Assembly: GCA_002104905.1 (NCBI GenBank)
Contig: MCFE01000263.1
Coordinates: forward strand, 44,382-108,381
Reading direction: 5' to 3'
Length of the DNA: 64,000 bases
Origin: Basidiobolus meristosporus CBS 931.73
Taxonomy: Eukaryota; Basidiobolomycota; Basidiobolomycetes; Basidiobolales; Basidiobolaceae
The notes under the pieces are model-generated. The model searched no databases and had not been told where the DNA came from. It was given only the letters and a program-made list of their open reading frames with translations. How positions within the stretch are numbered: position 1 is the stretch's first letter; the number at the start of each line of letters is the position of its first letter. The position numbers and the translations under genes were made by a program. Of this stretch, positions 35,890-47,634 are shown piece after piece.

Positions 35890-37413
35890 TTAAGCAATGA
35901 TGACACGCATGTTGTTGGTGTTACCAAGACCTTCCTTGAAACCTTGGATGACAACAACGGGCTGACCTCTCTTGACAAGGTCGGCCTTGACACCTTGAGC
36001 GATGGCGAACTCGATACGAGCATCGACATCCTCTTGCCATTCGATGGGGTCGGATCCCTCAACAGCAGGCTTCTGGTAGAGGAAAGGATAACAGCCAGAG
36101 TGGAGATGGCATTGGCGGGCAACGCTGGCATTACGGGTAACGGTAATGATGGGGCAGTTGGGGCGGTACTTGGAGACAAGACGAGCAGAGTTACCGGATT
36201 GGGTCAAGACAACAATGGCACCGGCTTCAGCTTCCAAGGCAGCGTTGACAGCAGAGGAGGCAACAGTCTCAGTGGTGTCAGTGGGGCGCTTGGCGAGACC
36301 ACGGAGCTCGTTGAAGAGTTGAGGGTAGCAGATAACGGACTCAGCGAGTTGGCAAGCTTGAGCCATGGTGGTAACAGCCTCAACGGGGTAGGATCCCTTG
36401 GCGGTCTCACCAGACAACATGACGCAGTCAGCACCATCAAGGACGGCGTTGGCAACATCACTGACCTCAGCACGAGTGGGTCTGGGGTTGTAGGTCATGG
36501 ACTCGAGCATCTGGGTAGCGCAGATGACGGGCTTACCAGCTTGGTTGCATTGGGAGATGATGGCCTTTTGGGCAATGAACACACGCTCGCAAGGAATCTC
36601 AATACCCAAATCACCACGGGCAACCATGACACCGTCGGTCTCCTTCAAGATCTCGGGGAAGTTGTAGACACCTTGGTAGTTCTCGATCTTGACGATGATC
36701 TTGATGTGCTTACCCTTCTCTCCGAGAACCTCTCTGATGTCACGGACATCCTTGGCGGAACGGATGAAGGAGGCGAAGATCATGTCAACACCTTGCTCAA
36801 CACCGAAACGAAGGTCAGACTTGTCCTTCTCAGAGAGGGCGGGGAGATCGACATCGGTCTTGGGAAGGTTGACACCCTTGCGAGAGCAGATCTTACCGTT
36901 GTTCAAGGCACGGACCTTGACTTCGGTCTCCATGACCTCGAGGACCTCGAAGGAGAGAATACCATCATCAACATAGATGACCTTGCCGACCTCAATGACC
37001 TTGGGGAGGTTCTTGTAGTCAACATACATTCTCTCACCGTTGCACTTCTCGGCGTACTTCTCGTCGGTGGTGATGAGCATTTCGTGACCGGCAGAGATGG
37101 GGGTCTCGACATCGTTCTCACAGAGACCGGTACGGATCTCAGGACCCTTGGTGTCAAGGGCAATGGCGACGGGGGACTCGGGCATGAAGGTTCTTTGACT
37201 CTCGCGGGCGTTGGCGATGACGGAACCGTGATATTCATAGGAACCGTGGGAGAAGTTCATACGAACGATGTTCATACCGGCGGCACGAAGTTGGTTCATC
37301 TTCTCGACATTGTTGGTCTTGGGACCGATGGTACAGATGATACCGGTTCTTCTCTTAGAAGAGGGCTCAACATCGATGTTGAGGTTGGAGATCCAAGCAA
37401 GACGGGAAGCCAT
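35890..37413 (-). CDS. Pyruvate kinase, copy 1
   Basis: Last enzyme of glycolysis: phosphoenolpyruvate plus ADP to pyruvate plus ATP, in the cytosol. Intronless, 507 residues, ATG at 37,413. All key motifs are present: '[11 protein letters not shown]', '[13 protein letters not shown]', 'IVKIENYQG' (catalytic Lys), '[12 protein letters not shown]' (metal site), '[13 protein letters not shown]', '[16 protein letters not shown]' and '[12 protein letters not shown]'. It is identical to copy 2 (38,249-39,772) except for one dipeptide, DPIEW here against DSKEW there, so the pair is a recent duplication or is kept alike by gene conversion. The opposite strand is open for 576 codons, a codon-bias shadow. 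Confidence 0.98.
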   Translation of the reverse strand: MASRLAWISNLNIDVEPSSKRRTGIICTIGPKTNNVEKMNQLRAAGMNIVRMNFSHGSYEYHGSVIANARESQRTFMPESPVAIALDTKGPEIRTGLCENDVETPISAGHEMLITTDEKYAEKCNGERMYVDYKNLPKVIEVGKVIYVDDGILSFEVLEVMETEVKVRALNNGKICSRKGVNLPKTDVDLPALSEKDKSDLRFGVEQGVDMIFASFIRSAKDVRDIREVLGEKGKHIKIIVKIENYQGVYNFPEILKETDGVMVARGDLGIEIPCERVFIAQKAIISQCNQAGKPVICATQMLESMTYNPRPTRAEVSDVANAVLDGADCVMLSGETAKGSYPVEAVTTMAQACQLAESVICYPQLFNELRGLAKRPTDTTETVASSAVNAALEAEAGAIVVLTQSGNSARLVSKYRPNCPIITVTRNASVARQCHLHSGCYPFLYQKPAVEGSDPIEWQEDVDARIEFAIAQGVKADLVKRGQPVVVIQGFKEGLGNTNNMRVIIA

Positions 37414-37472
37414 ATCAAATCAAGTATTCAAGAAGGAATATCTGTGACGACTCGTTATTACAATCCCGGGAA

Positions 37473-37480
37473 CTTTTATA
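37473..37480 (-). promoter_or_regulatory. TATA box of pyruvate kinase copy 1
   Basis: TATAAAAG on the minus strand, 60 bp upstream of the ATG. Confidence 0.65.
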
Positions 37481-38248
37481 CTGCTCAGGCAAGTGGAAGC
37501 CAGAATTTCCAACCCCCCCTAATTGGGTAGGTGATTGAACTTAATTTTCGATACCAATTGTTCTGGACCGGTAAGCAATCAACACTCGCCCACTGCATGG
37601 TTTGCCATAAATGTACCCATTTCCCTATAATACGCAATCTAATCGATTTGCTGAATTCTCCATAGGGTCCGGTCTGGCTCCGCTCCCCCTAAATAGGTGG
37701 GTGTTGAATTCGTGGCAGAATTTCTAGGCTAAGACAACCAGTATACCGATCCAATAACAACCAGCATACCGATCCAATAACAACCGCTGGATCATATACG
37801 TAGACTACCTGCAAACATCACTCGCATGATTGTTCATGAAAATATTCTGAAATTACCCGTCAGCCAGTCGTCAAAACGTGTCTCTATCTGATCAATATTG
37901 CGTAACATCTTCGAGGAGGCTAGGGTTAGGGGTGGAACGAGAGTGAGGGCAGAGATACGACCCGATCAATCAGGGTGGGTGATTAATTAATAAAGATCCA
38001 CGCGATTTTCAATCACGCGGACTATCTAGAGGAATCAGTGAAAACCAGAAATCCTGGTAATGTCGTACCACCATCCCAGTGCTCAGATCTATTTTCTTAA
38101 TTAATCTCCCACTGGGTATCTACTCTGATCGAAAATGTGTGTGGCGATAGGATTACGTATATTATTGAAGTGATATTAGGCTTGTTTTTAAACTAATCAT
38201 ATTCTATGATATTTATTAAGGTAAAATGTACAATTGTTAAATCTGGAT
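37481..38248. other. Interval between the two pyruvate kinase genes
   Basis: No gene. Holds the promoter of copy 1 and the 3' flank of copy 2. A 23-bp tandem pair (caaccag(t/c)ataccgatccaataa) lies at 37,735-37,780, and a diverged 'ccccctaa.t.ggt.ggtg' motif occurs near 37,513 and 37,685. Confidence 0.6.
37735..37780 (+). repeat. 23-bp tandem repeat, two copies
   Basis: Two adjacent units differing at one base, upstream of pyruvate kinase copy 1. Possible factor-binding sites. Confidence 0.75.
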
Positions 38249-39772
38249 TTAAGCAATGATGACACGCATGTTGTTGGTGTTACCAAGACCTTCCTTGAAA
38301 CCTTGGATGACAACAACGGGCTGACCTCTCTTGACAAGGTCGGCCTTGACACCTTGGGCGATGGCGAACTCGATACGAGCATCGACATCCTCTTGCCATT
38401 CCTTGGAGTCAGATCCCTCAACAGCAGGCTTCTGGTAGAGGAAAGGATAACAGCCAGAGTGGAGATGGCATTGGCGGGCAACGCTAGCATTACGGGTAAC
38501 GGTAATGATGGGGCAGTTGGGGCGGTACTTGGAGACAAGACGAGCAGAGTTACCAGATTGGGTCAAGACAACAATGGCACCGGCTTCAGCTTCCAAGGCA
38601 GCGTTGACAGCAGAGGAGGCAACAGTCTCGGTGGTGTCAGTGGGGCGCTTGGCGAGGCCACGGAGCTCGTTGAAGAGTTGAGGGTAGCAGATAACGGACT
38701 CGGCGAGTTGGCAAGCTTGAGCCATGGTGGTAACAGCCTCAACGGGGTAGGATCCCTTGGCGGTCTCACCAGACAACATGACGCAGTCAGCACCATCAAG
38801 GACGGCGTTGGCAACATCACTGACCTCAGCACGAGTGGGTCTGGGGTTGTAGGTCATGGACTCGAGCATCTGGGTAGCGCAGATGACGGGCTTACCAGCT
38901 TGGTTGCATTGGGAGATGATGGCCTTTTGGGCAATGAACACACGCTCGCAAGGAATCTCAATACCCAAATCACCACGGGCAACCATGACACCGTCGGTCT
39001 CCTTCAAGATCTCGGGGAAGTTGTAGACACCTTGGTAGTTCTCAATCTTGACGATGATCTTGATGTGCTTACCCTTCTCTCCGAGAACCTCTCTGATGTC
39101 ACGGACGTCCTTGGCGGAACGGATGAAGGAGGCGAAGATCATGTCAACACCTTGCTCAACACCGAAACGAAGGTCAGACTTGTCCTTCTCAGAGAGGGCG
39201 GGGAGATCGACATCGGTCTTGGGAAGGTTGACACCCTTGCGAGAGCAGATCTTACCGTTGTTCAAGGCACGGACCTTGACTTCGGTCTCCATGACCTCGA
39301 GGACCTCGAAGGAGAGAATACCATCATCAACATAGATGACCTTGCCGACCTCAATAACCTTGGGGAGGTTCTTGTAGTCAACATACATTCTCTCACCGTT
39401 GCACTTCTCGGCGTACTTCTCGTCAGTGGTGATGAGCATTTCGTGACCGGCAGAGATGGGGGTCTCGACATCGTTCTCACAGAGACCGGTACGGATCTCA
39501 GGACCCTTGGTGTCAAGGGCAATGGCGACGGGGGACTCGGGCATGAAGGTTCTTTGACTCTCGCGGGCGTTGGCGATGACGGAACCGTGATATTCATAGG
39601 AACCGTGGGAGAAGTTCATACGAACGATGTTCATACCGGCGGCACGAAGTTGGTTCATCTTCTCGACATTGTTGGTCTTGGGACCGATGGTACAGATGAT
39701 ACCGGTTCTTCTCTTAGAAGAAGGCTCAACATCGATGTTGAGGTTGGAGATCCAAGCAAGACGGGAAGCCAT
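38249..39772 (-). CDS. Pyruvate kinase, copy 2
   Basis: Second intronless pyruvate kinase of 507 residues, in the same orientation as copy 1 and 835 bp upstream of it. The ATG is at 39,772; an upstream non-ATG extension of the frame is not considered coding. The protein differs from copy 1 only at the DSKEW/DPIEW dipeptide, and the DNA differs at scattered, mostly silent sites. Flanking sequences just outside the coding region are different, so the two genes may be regulated differently. All catalytic motifs are intact, so both are expected to be active. Confidence 0.98.
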   Translation of the reverse strand: MASRLAWISNLNIDVEPSSKRRTGIICTIGPKTNNVEKMNQLRAAGMNIVRMNFSHGSYEYHGSVIANARESQRTFMPESPVAIALDTKGPEIRTGLCENDVETPISAGHEMLITTDEKYAEKCNGERMYVDYKNLPKVIEVGKVIYVDDGILSFEVLEVMETEVKVRALNNGKICSRKGVNLPKTDVDLPALSEKDKSDLRFGVEQGVDMIFASFIRSAKDVRDIREVLGEKGKHIKIIVKIENYQGVYNFPEILKETDGVMVARGDLGIEIPCERVFIAQKAIISQCNQAGKPVICATQMLESMTYNPRPTRAEVSDVANAVLDGADCVMLSGETAKGSYPVEAVTTMAQACQLAESVICYPQLFNELRGLAKRPTDTTETVASSAVNAALEAEAGAIVVLTQSGNSARLVSKYRPNCPIITVTRNASVARQCHLHSGCYPFLYQKPAVEGSDSKEWQEDVDARIEFAIAQGVKADLVKRGQPVVVIQGFKEGLGNTNNMRVIIA

Positions 39773-39830
39773 TTTAGATGATGAGAAAAGAAGCAGAAGC
39801 AACTGTAATCCCTCGCAAATTCTCTCATGT

Positions 39831-39840
39831 CCTTTAAATA
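39831..39840 (-). promoter_or_regulatory. TATA-like element of pyruvate kinase copy 2
   Basis: TATTTAAAGG on the minus strand, about 60 bp upstream of the ATG. It differs from the canonical TATAAAAG of copy 1. Confidence 0.5.
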
Positions 39841-40685
39841 CGCAAAAACGGGATTGTCATGCACTTTGATTACACCTACCTAGTTTGGGCAATTCATCGA
39901 TTTAGGTTCAATCCATAAACATCTTCAGATCTAGTCAATCAGCATTCAAGCTTGCTTCTTACTATCAATGCGCATCGATTCGATGAAGTCAGCACATGTT
40001 GGGCGTGTATTCAATAAATGCCAGAAATCCTAGAAATCCTAGAAATCCTAGAAATCATCAACAAACCAGTGTTTAGAAATTCAAGGAAATTTCCATTTTC
40101 ATGATCTCGGCCTTCTTTGGTAAAGATACATCCAAGTTCATCCAACTGACGGTTCCCATCTTCAGTTTGTTTTCCCTGGAATGTAATTGGGTGCTTTCCA
40201 CTCAAGTGTTCTCGATCAGAATTGGTTGCCAATACTCGCAGATACGTTGGTTGAAATTAATCTTATTTGTGCTACAGCAAGATGATCACTTGGTCTGGAT
40301 TGCCATCTCAGATAGCTAAGCAAAAAAGACCGATCGAGATCGAATCCTATTTTGGCAAACACCCATACCATGGGCTCGATCAATTCTTACCACGGTATAA
40401 ATCCGAAGTTCATTGATTATGCCACGATTCGAGATCGTGTTGGGTGGTGCTTAACAATGGTTTATTTTCTTGCTATTAATGTTGCTTATGCAAAGATGAG
40501 TTATTGTTGGTTTAGATAAAAATTTCCTACACGTCTCGTTAGTCCCCTTTGTAGCACATCAACGCCGCTTCAAGAGTTTGGCTTGTTCTCATAAGTAAAT
40601 CTAGCTGAATAGCCCATTGTTTTGCTGGATTGGCCCGTACATTTGTTTGCCTGCTACTCCCTTTCTACCTGTACTCTTTACCTTG
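39841..40685. other. Intergenic region, divergent promoters
   Basis: No gene. A 9-bp tandem repeat (agaaatcct, four copies, last one imperfect) lies at 40,023-40,058. The rest is the upstream DNA of pyruvate kinase 2 and the SWI1-like gene. Confidence 0.55.
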
Positions 40686-43600
40686 ATGGATTCTAATTTC
40701 CATAACAGCTTTCAACAAAGGCAGCTGCATCCAAAACCTTCCACTCAGAATCGTGTATTATATCCATATAATTTAGATGGCGCCCCAGGAAATCAAGACG
40801 GTTCACTAAACACTTCGTTCTCAAACTCTTATCTACCTGGGATGGGTAACTTGGATCCAGGCAACCTGCCCACACAACAGCCGATCGAGAACGGCAATAT
40901 GTATCAAGACTACACTTTAGGCAATCAGGCTTCCTCAAATTATGGGGAAGAGGGCAGATTTCAAACCTCCATGGAGCAGAGAGGCTCTTATCAAACCCAG
41001 GTTTACAACCAAAATTATCCTACATTCAATCATAGCCAGTCGATGCCGATGTTGGAGACAAGGAACCAATTCTCCCCTCCAAGCGAAGCCCGGCACATGG
41101 CGGAATCAAATTCCACATTTGTGGGCTCCAACTTTGGTGCAACCAACTTACCAGCCGACACCCATAACCCAAGCCAGCCAAAGCTTTCCTACAACGGCCT
41201 GGCGCAGGATTATCAGGATCCCCAGGGTTCCTTTGGTGAAAAGACTGCTGATCCTAGTCGCAACATGATGCCTAAAGAATCTGAGAACAGCGACCATAAT
41301 AACCTAAATCTAAACAGCCTAAACACGACCTCGGCCAACCAATCGTTCTACCCATTTCAATACTCTAATGAAAAAGCATCTATGATACCACTTAGAAAGA
41401 GTTCTATATCGCAGCACAATATGAGTTATCCTAGCGTATCGTCTACCCCGCAATTTACTTCGGGATTAACCTCTGCTCAGGGTCATGGCCAAGTGCTACC
41501 GAACACAACCGGACAAATACCAATTGCATCCTCCACACAGCCACAACCACCGCATCAGACAATGGGCAATGAGGAGCAGGATTACTCGATGTCTCCACAG
41601 CCAATACCAGCTCAGCATTACTCTCACACAGGATTCCAAGCACAAACACAAACACAAGCACCAACACAAATGCATACTCAACCACAGTCGAATGTCAACC
41701 AACTCTCATACATGTCGTCCAACGGCACGCAGCCAAGCCCTCAATCGGTTGCACAACACGAGGAGCCTAACTCACAGCAATACATGTACCCCAACGAAGC
41801 AGCAAGCGTACCCAACGATCCACCGACGCATGGCCTCCACAATCCAGTCTTCCCGAATAGAGTGACCAACCAACCGATGGCCCACGCTGCACCATTTAAC
41901 GAGCAAACAAATCAGCTCGATGTATATTCACGGGTAGTTGAAGTGAAGAAGGTTCCGGTTCCCGCCACTCCGACCAGAAGCGAGGCAAAAACCGCCCAAA
42001 ATCCGCAGCAGTTTTTGCGCAGTTTGACGGAGTTCATGAAGCAAAGAAACACCCCCATCACCAAGCCACCCATACTTGGTAACCAGGTGGTAAATCTCTG
42101 GGCTTTGTACTCGACTGTCATGAAACTTGGAGGCGTAGAGCAAGTAACTGAAGTCTAATAATAAGGGTTGGTATAGCTTGAAAGGGTATTCACATTTGCG
42201 GACTTGCTTTAGGTAGACAAGATGGGCTACTGGGTGCAGATTGCCGAGCGGCTCGGTTTTAATGATCCTGCCCTGAAAGCGCCCTGGTCATTGAAATCGT
42301 GTTACCACACTCTGTTATTGCCCTTTGAGCGGCACCTTGCTCAAGAGAGCCTTTCGAATGGGGCTGTGGAGTCGTCTCGTCCTATGGATGGCAATATCGG
42401 TGGAATGAGGCGATTAAGCAACTCGCCACAGTTGGAGATCTCTTCAAGAGGTATGCCAAGTCGAGGTCGTTGTTCGACTCTGGAGTATTCTAAATCCTTT
42501 TTCAGGGCATTCGCCGTACAACAAGCCGTTGATTACACGGTCACCAAGCGTCCAGGTAGGTGTTGTCTCTCTGCTGGCGGCGGGAAGCGGTTAGTCTGAC
42601 GCATTCCATTTCAATCGCAGAGCAACCAAGGGTCCCCACCACATAATACAAATATCTACGGTTCGGTTCGGTCAGCCAGTCCAGGTCAGCCCAAGGCAAC
42701 CCCCCCTCTGGCTCAATTGACGTCAACCAAGCTGAGAACAGCCGTCTCTACAGCCAGCCTCCAAGGTAAAGAGAAAACAGGGTATCTGTATCGACCATAC
42801 ACTAGAGCTGTAAATACCTACGGTGGATACGATTTGGTCCAAATTGAATCGCCCTTATCAACCAAGGTCTGGCCCAAGGCTGGAGAGTTAGGTTTGAATC
42901 CCCTCCTCAGGATGTCATTTGTTGATAGGCTGCTGACCGCGTTTGTGTGAATCGTTTAGGTAGCATTGACCTGCACGCGTTGACCATGTCGATCAAGTCT
43001 GGCCTGCCCATGGAGACATCTAATGCACTGAACACACTGTCGATGTTGTCGTTGGAGAAGCACTTTAGCTTCTCGTTGGAGCAATCGCCGGAGCTTTGCG
43101 AAGCGCTCTTGGGACTGATTGAGGGGTCTATCGAGGGGGAAGACCAAGAGTCGACCTACCAGTCGTTATTTGAATCATCGCGCGTGGATATGTGTTCATT
43201 GGGATGCCGAGATAAGAATCTGGCCAATGAGCAGGCATTGGTCAGTTCCCTGTTGCTGAAGCATTATTCTTTTGTGGGAGCCAACCAGCCCTTCCTGGCA
43301 CGTGACAAATACCACCTGGAGACCATAGCGACGGTGTTCAAAGGGCGATTCCAAGATCGATCGAACACCATTCTGGAGCTACGGAAGAACTTTCTGTGCA
43401 TACTGGCCAACATTGGGAACCTGGTCGTCTTCGAGGATCAGGCGGTCGCCCAGACGATCATTGATGGCCTGATGGATTTCCTGTGCTCGGACGCGGAGAT
43501 TTACGAGGATATGGCCTTGGAGGTCCTTGCCAAGATGGCTGTACACTTTAGCAATCGGGAGAAGTTCGTGGAGGGGCAGGTCTTGGGGATCTTCGAAAGG

Positions 43601-43993
43601 TTCCGGGAGTTTCTGCACACCAAGAGTGTGGTAAGCTACCTGACGGAGGAGAGCAAGCTGGCCAAATACGAATACTGGTGTTTGTTGACCTACGAGCTTA
43701 TCGTGGTGCAATCAAGGGAGCTGCAAAAGAGGCTGGGGGGATCGGCCGGATTTCTCAGCTCGCTCATCAGAGCCCTGATCACCTTCTCGAACCCCGAAAC
43801 CATCAACCAAGAAATGATGAGGCCGATCGTGGGCATGCTGTTCGAGATAATCCGAGTGTTTTCCGGGACAAACCGGGAGATCTTCTCCAGAGCTCTCGAC
43901 AAGTACGTCGACCATTCTTTCAAGAAGATGTTCCAATCCTCCATCATGAACGAGCTGTTAAGCTTGACCATAGAAAACCCGGTCAAACGTTGA
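40686..43993 (+). CDS. SWI1-like ARID subunit of SWI/SNF
   Basis: Predicted DNA-binding subunit of the SWI/SNF chromatin remodeller, like yeast Swi1 and S. pombe Sol1. ATG 40,686. Residues 1 to about 455 are a disordered Asn/Gln/Ser/Pro-rich region, including a Gln-Thr repeat (about 41,638-41,670). The ARID domain starts at 'NPQQFLRSLTEFMKQRNTPI' and continues 'LWALYSTVMKLGGVEQV'; the intron at 42,144-42,212 (GTAACT donor) joins it to 'DKMGYWVQIAERLGF' and 'SLKSCYHTLLLPFE', with the V-x5-W spacing of ARIDs. A Ser/Pro linker over two or three exons leads to the C-terminal Swi1 domain, starting 'GSIDLHALTMSIKSGLPMET' (about 42,960), in helical repeats. It ends at TGA 43,991-43,993. Linker exon borders are approximate. 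Confidence 0.9.
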
Positions 43994-44163
43994 TTCCTTC
44001 GGTGTACATAACCACCTAGATACCATTTCCCCACTACTCTTTGTACGCATAGTTCAGATATAATATAAATCAAAATTTTATTCGCTCATCATTAATTGTG
44101 GGTGTTGTCGTGTTGTGGGCGGGGAGAGGGTTGTAATACAGTTGGTCCATCACTCGCACAAGC

Positions 44164-47100
44164 CTAGTCTGCCTCGCTGTCAGGCAATTTCATGTAGCTT
44201 TGCGCGAAACCGGGGACGAGGCTGTCTCGAATGTTGCTCATATGCTCTGCGCCATTGTTTGCTAGTTCTGCCACGTCTTCACCGTCACACGTGGGTTTCT
44301 TGTAGAACTTGAGTAAGAGGCTGGAGCACACGACGCTCACGCTAGAGAAGGCCATCGCGGCACCAGCGATCATCGGATGCATCATGATCCCCCACGGAAG
44401 GAAAAAGCCCATGGCGATGGGAATTGCCACGAGATTATAGCCTGACGCCCAAATAAAGTTCATACGAATTCGCTGGAAGATCACCCTAGAGAGGTCGATG
44501 GCTGCCACAACGTCGCATAGGTCAGTACGCATAAGGACGATGCTGGCAGCCTCCATAGCTATATCGGTCCCTGAGCAAACGGCAATACCAACATCGGAGG
44601 CGGCAAGAGCAGGGGAGTCGTTAATGCCATCACCAACCATGGCGACCACCTCTCCTTCACTTTGCATAGACCGGATGATGTTTGTTTTGCCTGCTGGTGA
44701 AACGCCTGCGTGGACCTCGGTGATACCGCACTCCATAGCAATCGCTTGTGCGGTCAATTCCTGATCCCCCGTGACCATGGCACAGCTAATCTTCATCTTT
44801 CTTAGGGCATTAATGGCCCGTCGGGCCTCAGGTCTAATCACATCCGAAAGACAGACGAACCCGGCAAACTCATCATCCAGAGAGGCCAGAATAACCACGC
44901 TGCCTTTGCTTCTGTACGACCTTATGGTTGCCGCGAGGCTCTGCGGGATTTCACAGTGGTTTCCAGCCAATAGCTTCTCGTTACCAATGGCGACTTTGAT
45001 GTTCGTTCCGGACAGCGTGGCTTGGCAGTTGACGCCTAGCCCAGGGATTGCTTCGAAATTGTCCACGACAACCTCGGAGATATCCAAGTCCATATGCTGC
45101 TGGGCGTGTGCAACGATGGCTCTTCCCAGCGGATGCTCGCTATTGCTTTCTGCCGCCATGAGCACCTTCCACAGCATATCCGAAGAGATATGGGCTGCAA
45201 AAGGCGAGATCTCATAGTAGGTGACCCCGAGTTTCCCCATCGTCAAGGTGCCGGTCTTGTCGAACACCAGTTTCGTTATTTTGTGAGCAGTTTCTAGCGG
45301 CTCTCCGCCCTTGATGAGAATCCCGTTTTGGGCCCCGACCCCAGTGCCTACCATCACTGCAGTGGGCACACTCAATCCCAGAGCACACGGACAAGCGACC
45401 ACGATAACAGAGATGCACAGTTTCAGACACGTATATACAAAGCTGCTATCCTCGTAGAACATTTTGGGAAGGCTCCCGCTGGTGTAACAAATGATCAGCC
45501 AGACAAAGAATGTCCCAAGCCCTAGGGCTATAACCGTGGGTACGAAGTAGCTAGCGATGGTGTCGGCCATGGCCTGGATAGGCGCTTTCTGCGTTTGAGC
45601 TTCTTCAACCAGCTTGACGATTTGGGAAAGAGCAGTCTCACTGCCGACCCGAGTCGCCTCCATGGTGAATGCGCCCATACCATTGACAGTCCCTCCGATC
45701 ACATGATCCCCCGGCTTCTTCGAAATGTGAACAGGCTCACCTGTCACCATGGACTCGTCGACTGAGCTGGAGCCACTCTTGACCACGCCGTCAGCCGGGA
45801 CCTTCTCTCCGGGGAAGATCTTTAGGATGTCGCCTCTCTGGACAAGATCGGTGGAGATCTTTTTCTCCTGAACTATGCTGCCTTCATTGTCGAGCTCCAG
45901 AAGCACAGCCGTGGAGGGCGTTAGCGAGATAAGCTTCGAAAGTGCAGTGGAGGTCTTGCTTTTGGCCTTGTTCTCCAGATATCTGCCCAACGTGATGAAT
46001 GTGATAAGCATGGCGGATGCTTCGAAGAAGGTCGAGGGCTGGGGATGTCTAGGATGCAGCACAGAGATGATGAGGGACAGCATAGAAAAAAAGAAAGCAC
46101 AACTGGTGCCGAGCATCACCAAAACATCCATGGTGGGATTGTTATGGGATATCGCCTTGTACGCTGATATGTAGAAGCGCTTTCCAATCCCAAATTGCAC
46201 GGGGGCAGTGAGGATCATTTGGGAGAAATCGCCCAGCGGCAGCCCAGGCAGCAGGTTGTAGTGGACAAACGCATGGCCCCACGCGATGTGAGGAAATATC
46301 TTGTGGATAGCGAGCACGGGGATGGTAAAGAAGAGGGATCGGTAGAATGCCCGCTTCCACTCCTGGATTTCTCTGGTTTTCTCCAACGACTCGAGCTGTG
46401 CATTGGAGCTGAAATCGGAGAGCAACGCGTCAAACCCGATCTCCTGGATCTTGTTCACTATATCCCTTATCCCCGTGACCTCTTCGTCAAACAGCACATG
46501 GGCGCTCTCCAAGGGAAGATTCACAGACACCTCAAGTATCCCTGGCATCTTCGAGACCTCCTTTTCTATGCTATTTACACATGATGCGCATGTCATGCCA
46601 AATATCTTCAGGGTCACATCTCCCTGACGATTCATTGAGATCGGGGAGGCTTCAAAGCCGATGGCCGATATGAGATTGGCTATCTCGTCGATGTCTGTGA
46701 CGTTGGAATCGTATTGTACGTCGGCTCGCTCAGCAAGGAGGGAGACGGTGATGGAGATGATCCCCTTGTGATCTTTCATGGTCCGTTCGATGTTTGCCAC
46801 GCATGAGGCGCAAGACATCCCGTGAACCGACACCGATCCGGTTTGCACCGAGTCTGGATTAAACTGACACGTTCGAATCTCCATCAAGGGAATCATATCT
46901 GCTGGATCCATATTCTTCTCGTATGTGATCAAAGGGAATTCCTTCAACAATGCCATTGCTCGATCGGCTGGGTTTGTTTCGATGGGCACTTCGAACCCAC
47001 AGTCCTCTATGGTATGGATGATGGTCTCCCTGGAGATGACTGCGCAGTTGTACTCTACGCTAGCTTGTGAGGAATGGAGATCAACCTTGACCGAGCTGAT

Positions 47101-47634
47101 CCCATCAAGCGGCTGTAGTGCTTGTTCGATAGCACGTACGCATGATTGGCAGGTCATTCCAACGATGGGGAGAATGCAGGAAACAGGTTTAGCCAAGTCC
47201 GGTGAGTGCGTTACCTCAAAGCCGCATTCCTCAATGGTGCGCACTATTTCTTCGCAAGTGAGAGCACTCCCATCAAAGGCAACCGTGGCATTGTTCTGCT
47301 CAAGACTTACCTTGAGGTCGATTATACTCGGATTCGGCAGAAGCACACTTTCGATGGCTTTGACGCACGATTGGCAGGTCATTCCTTTTACGTCTAGTTC
47401 GACCGTGGTTTTGGAGGAAGGAAGGGAAACAAGGAAACCGCAGCCTTCTATTGTTTCCATGAGCGTTTCCAGTTGGATAACTTGTGGCTCGAACGTGATT
47501 TGTGCAGAGTGATTCTCAAGACTTACGTGTACCTGAGAGACGCCGCTCAGTGCCTCCAAAGCGGAATTAATAGCTCTAACACAGGACTGGCAGGTCATGC
47601 CTTGTACACTCAGAGTGATGGTTTCTAGAGGCAT
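44164..47634 (-). CDS. CCC2: Copper-transporting P1B-type ATPase (CCC2/ATP7-like)
   Basis: Golgi copper pump that loads copper into secreted and membrane cuproenzymes such as multicopper oxidases, fed by the Atx1 chaperone. Intronless, 1,156 residues, ATG 47,634. It has five N-terminal metal-binding domains with GMTCQSC/GMSCASC sites at about residues 13, 85, 158, 273 and 351; yeast Ccc2 has two and human ATP7 proteins six. Then come eight expected membrane helices with the CPC transport motif 'VVACPCALGL' (about 746), the phosphorylation site 'DKTGTLTMG' (about 790), 'SEHPLGRA' (about 832) and 'MVGDGINDSPA' (about 1,000). Every catalytic residue looks intact. Confidence 0.97.
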   Translation of the reverse strand: MPLETITLSVQGMTCQSCVRAINSALEALSGVSQVHVSLENHSAQITFEPQVIQLETLMETIEGCGFLVSLPSSKTTVELDVKGMTCQSCVKAIESVLLPNPSIIDLKVSLEQNNATVAFDGSALTCEEIVRTIEECGFEVTHSPDLAKPVSCILPIVGMTCQSCVRAIEQALQPLDGISSVKVDLHSSQASVEYNCAVISRETIIHTIEDCGFEVPIETNPADRAMALLKEFPLITYEKNMDPADMIPLMEIRTCQFNPDSVQTGSVSVHGMSCASCVANIERTMKDHKGIISITVSLLAERADVQYDSNVTDIDEIANLISAIGFEASPISMNRQGDVTLKIFGMTCASCVNSIEKEVSKMPGILEVSVNLPLESAHVLFDEEVTGIRDIVNKIQEIGFDALLSDFSSNAQLESLEKTREIQEWKRAFYRSLFFTIPVLAIHKIFPHIAWGHAFVHYNLLPGLPLGDFSQMILTAPVQFGIGKRFYISAYKAISHNNPTMDVLVMLGTSCAFFFSMLSLIISVLHPRHPQPSTFFEASAMLITFITLGRYLENKAKSKTSTALSKLISLTPSTAVLLELDNEGSIVQEKKISTDLVQRGDILKIFPGEKVPADGVVKSGSSSVDESMVTGEPVHISKKPGDHVIGGTVNGMGAFTMEATRVGSETALSQIVKLVEEAQTQKAPIQAMADTIASYFVPTVIALGLGTFFVWLIICYTSGSLPKMFYEDSSFVYTCLKLCISVIVVACPCALGLSVPTAVMVGTGVGAQNGILIKGGEPLETAHKITKLVFDKTGTLTMGKLGVTYYEISPFAAHISSDMLWKVLMAAESNSEHPLGRAIVAHAQQHMDLDISEVVVDNFEAIPGLGVNCQATLSGTNIKVAIGNEKLLAGNHCEIPQSLAATIRSYRSKGSVVILASLDDEFAGFVCLSDVIRPEARRAINALRKMKISCAMVTGDQELTAQAIAMECGITEVHAGVSPAGKTNIIRSMQSEGEVVAMVGDGINDSPALAASDVGIAVCSGTDIAMEAASIVLMRTDLCDVVAAIDLSRVIFQRIRMNFIWASGYNLVAIPIAMGFFLPWGIMMHPMIAGAAMAFSSVSVVCSSLLLKFYKKPTCDGEDVAELANNGAEHMSNIRDSLVPGFAQSYMKLPDSEAD

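Noticed and set aside
35800-37530. 576-codon open frame antisense to pyruvate kinase 1
   Set aside because: Same Asp/Gly/Leu/Val-rich pattern as its counterpart at 38,234-39,781; both mirror conserved enzymes.
37915-37940. Single 'agggttaggggt' as telomeric DNA
   Set aside because: One unit only, in unique intergenic DNA; chance occurrence is likely.
40023-40058. 9-bp agaaatcct repeats as a possible functional array
   Set aside because: Only four units; most likely simple slippage in intergenic DNA.
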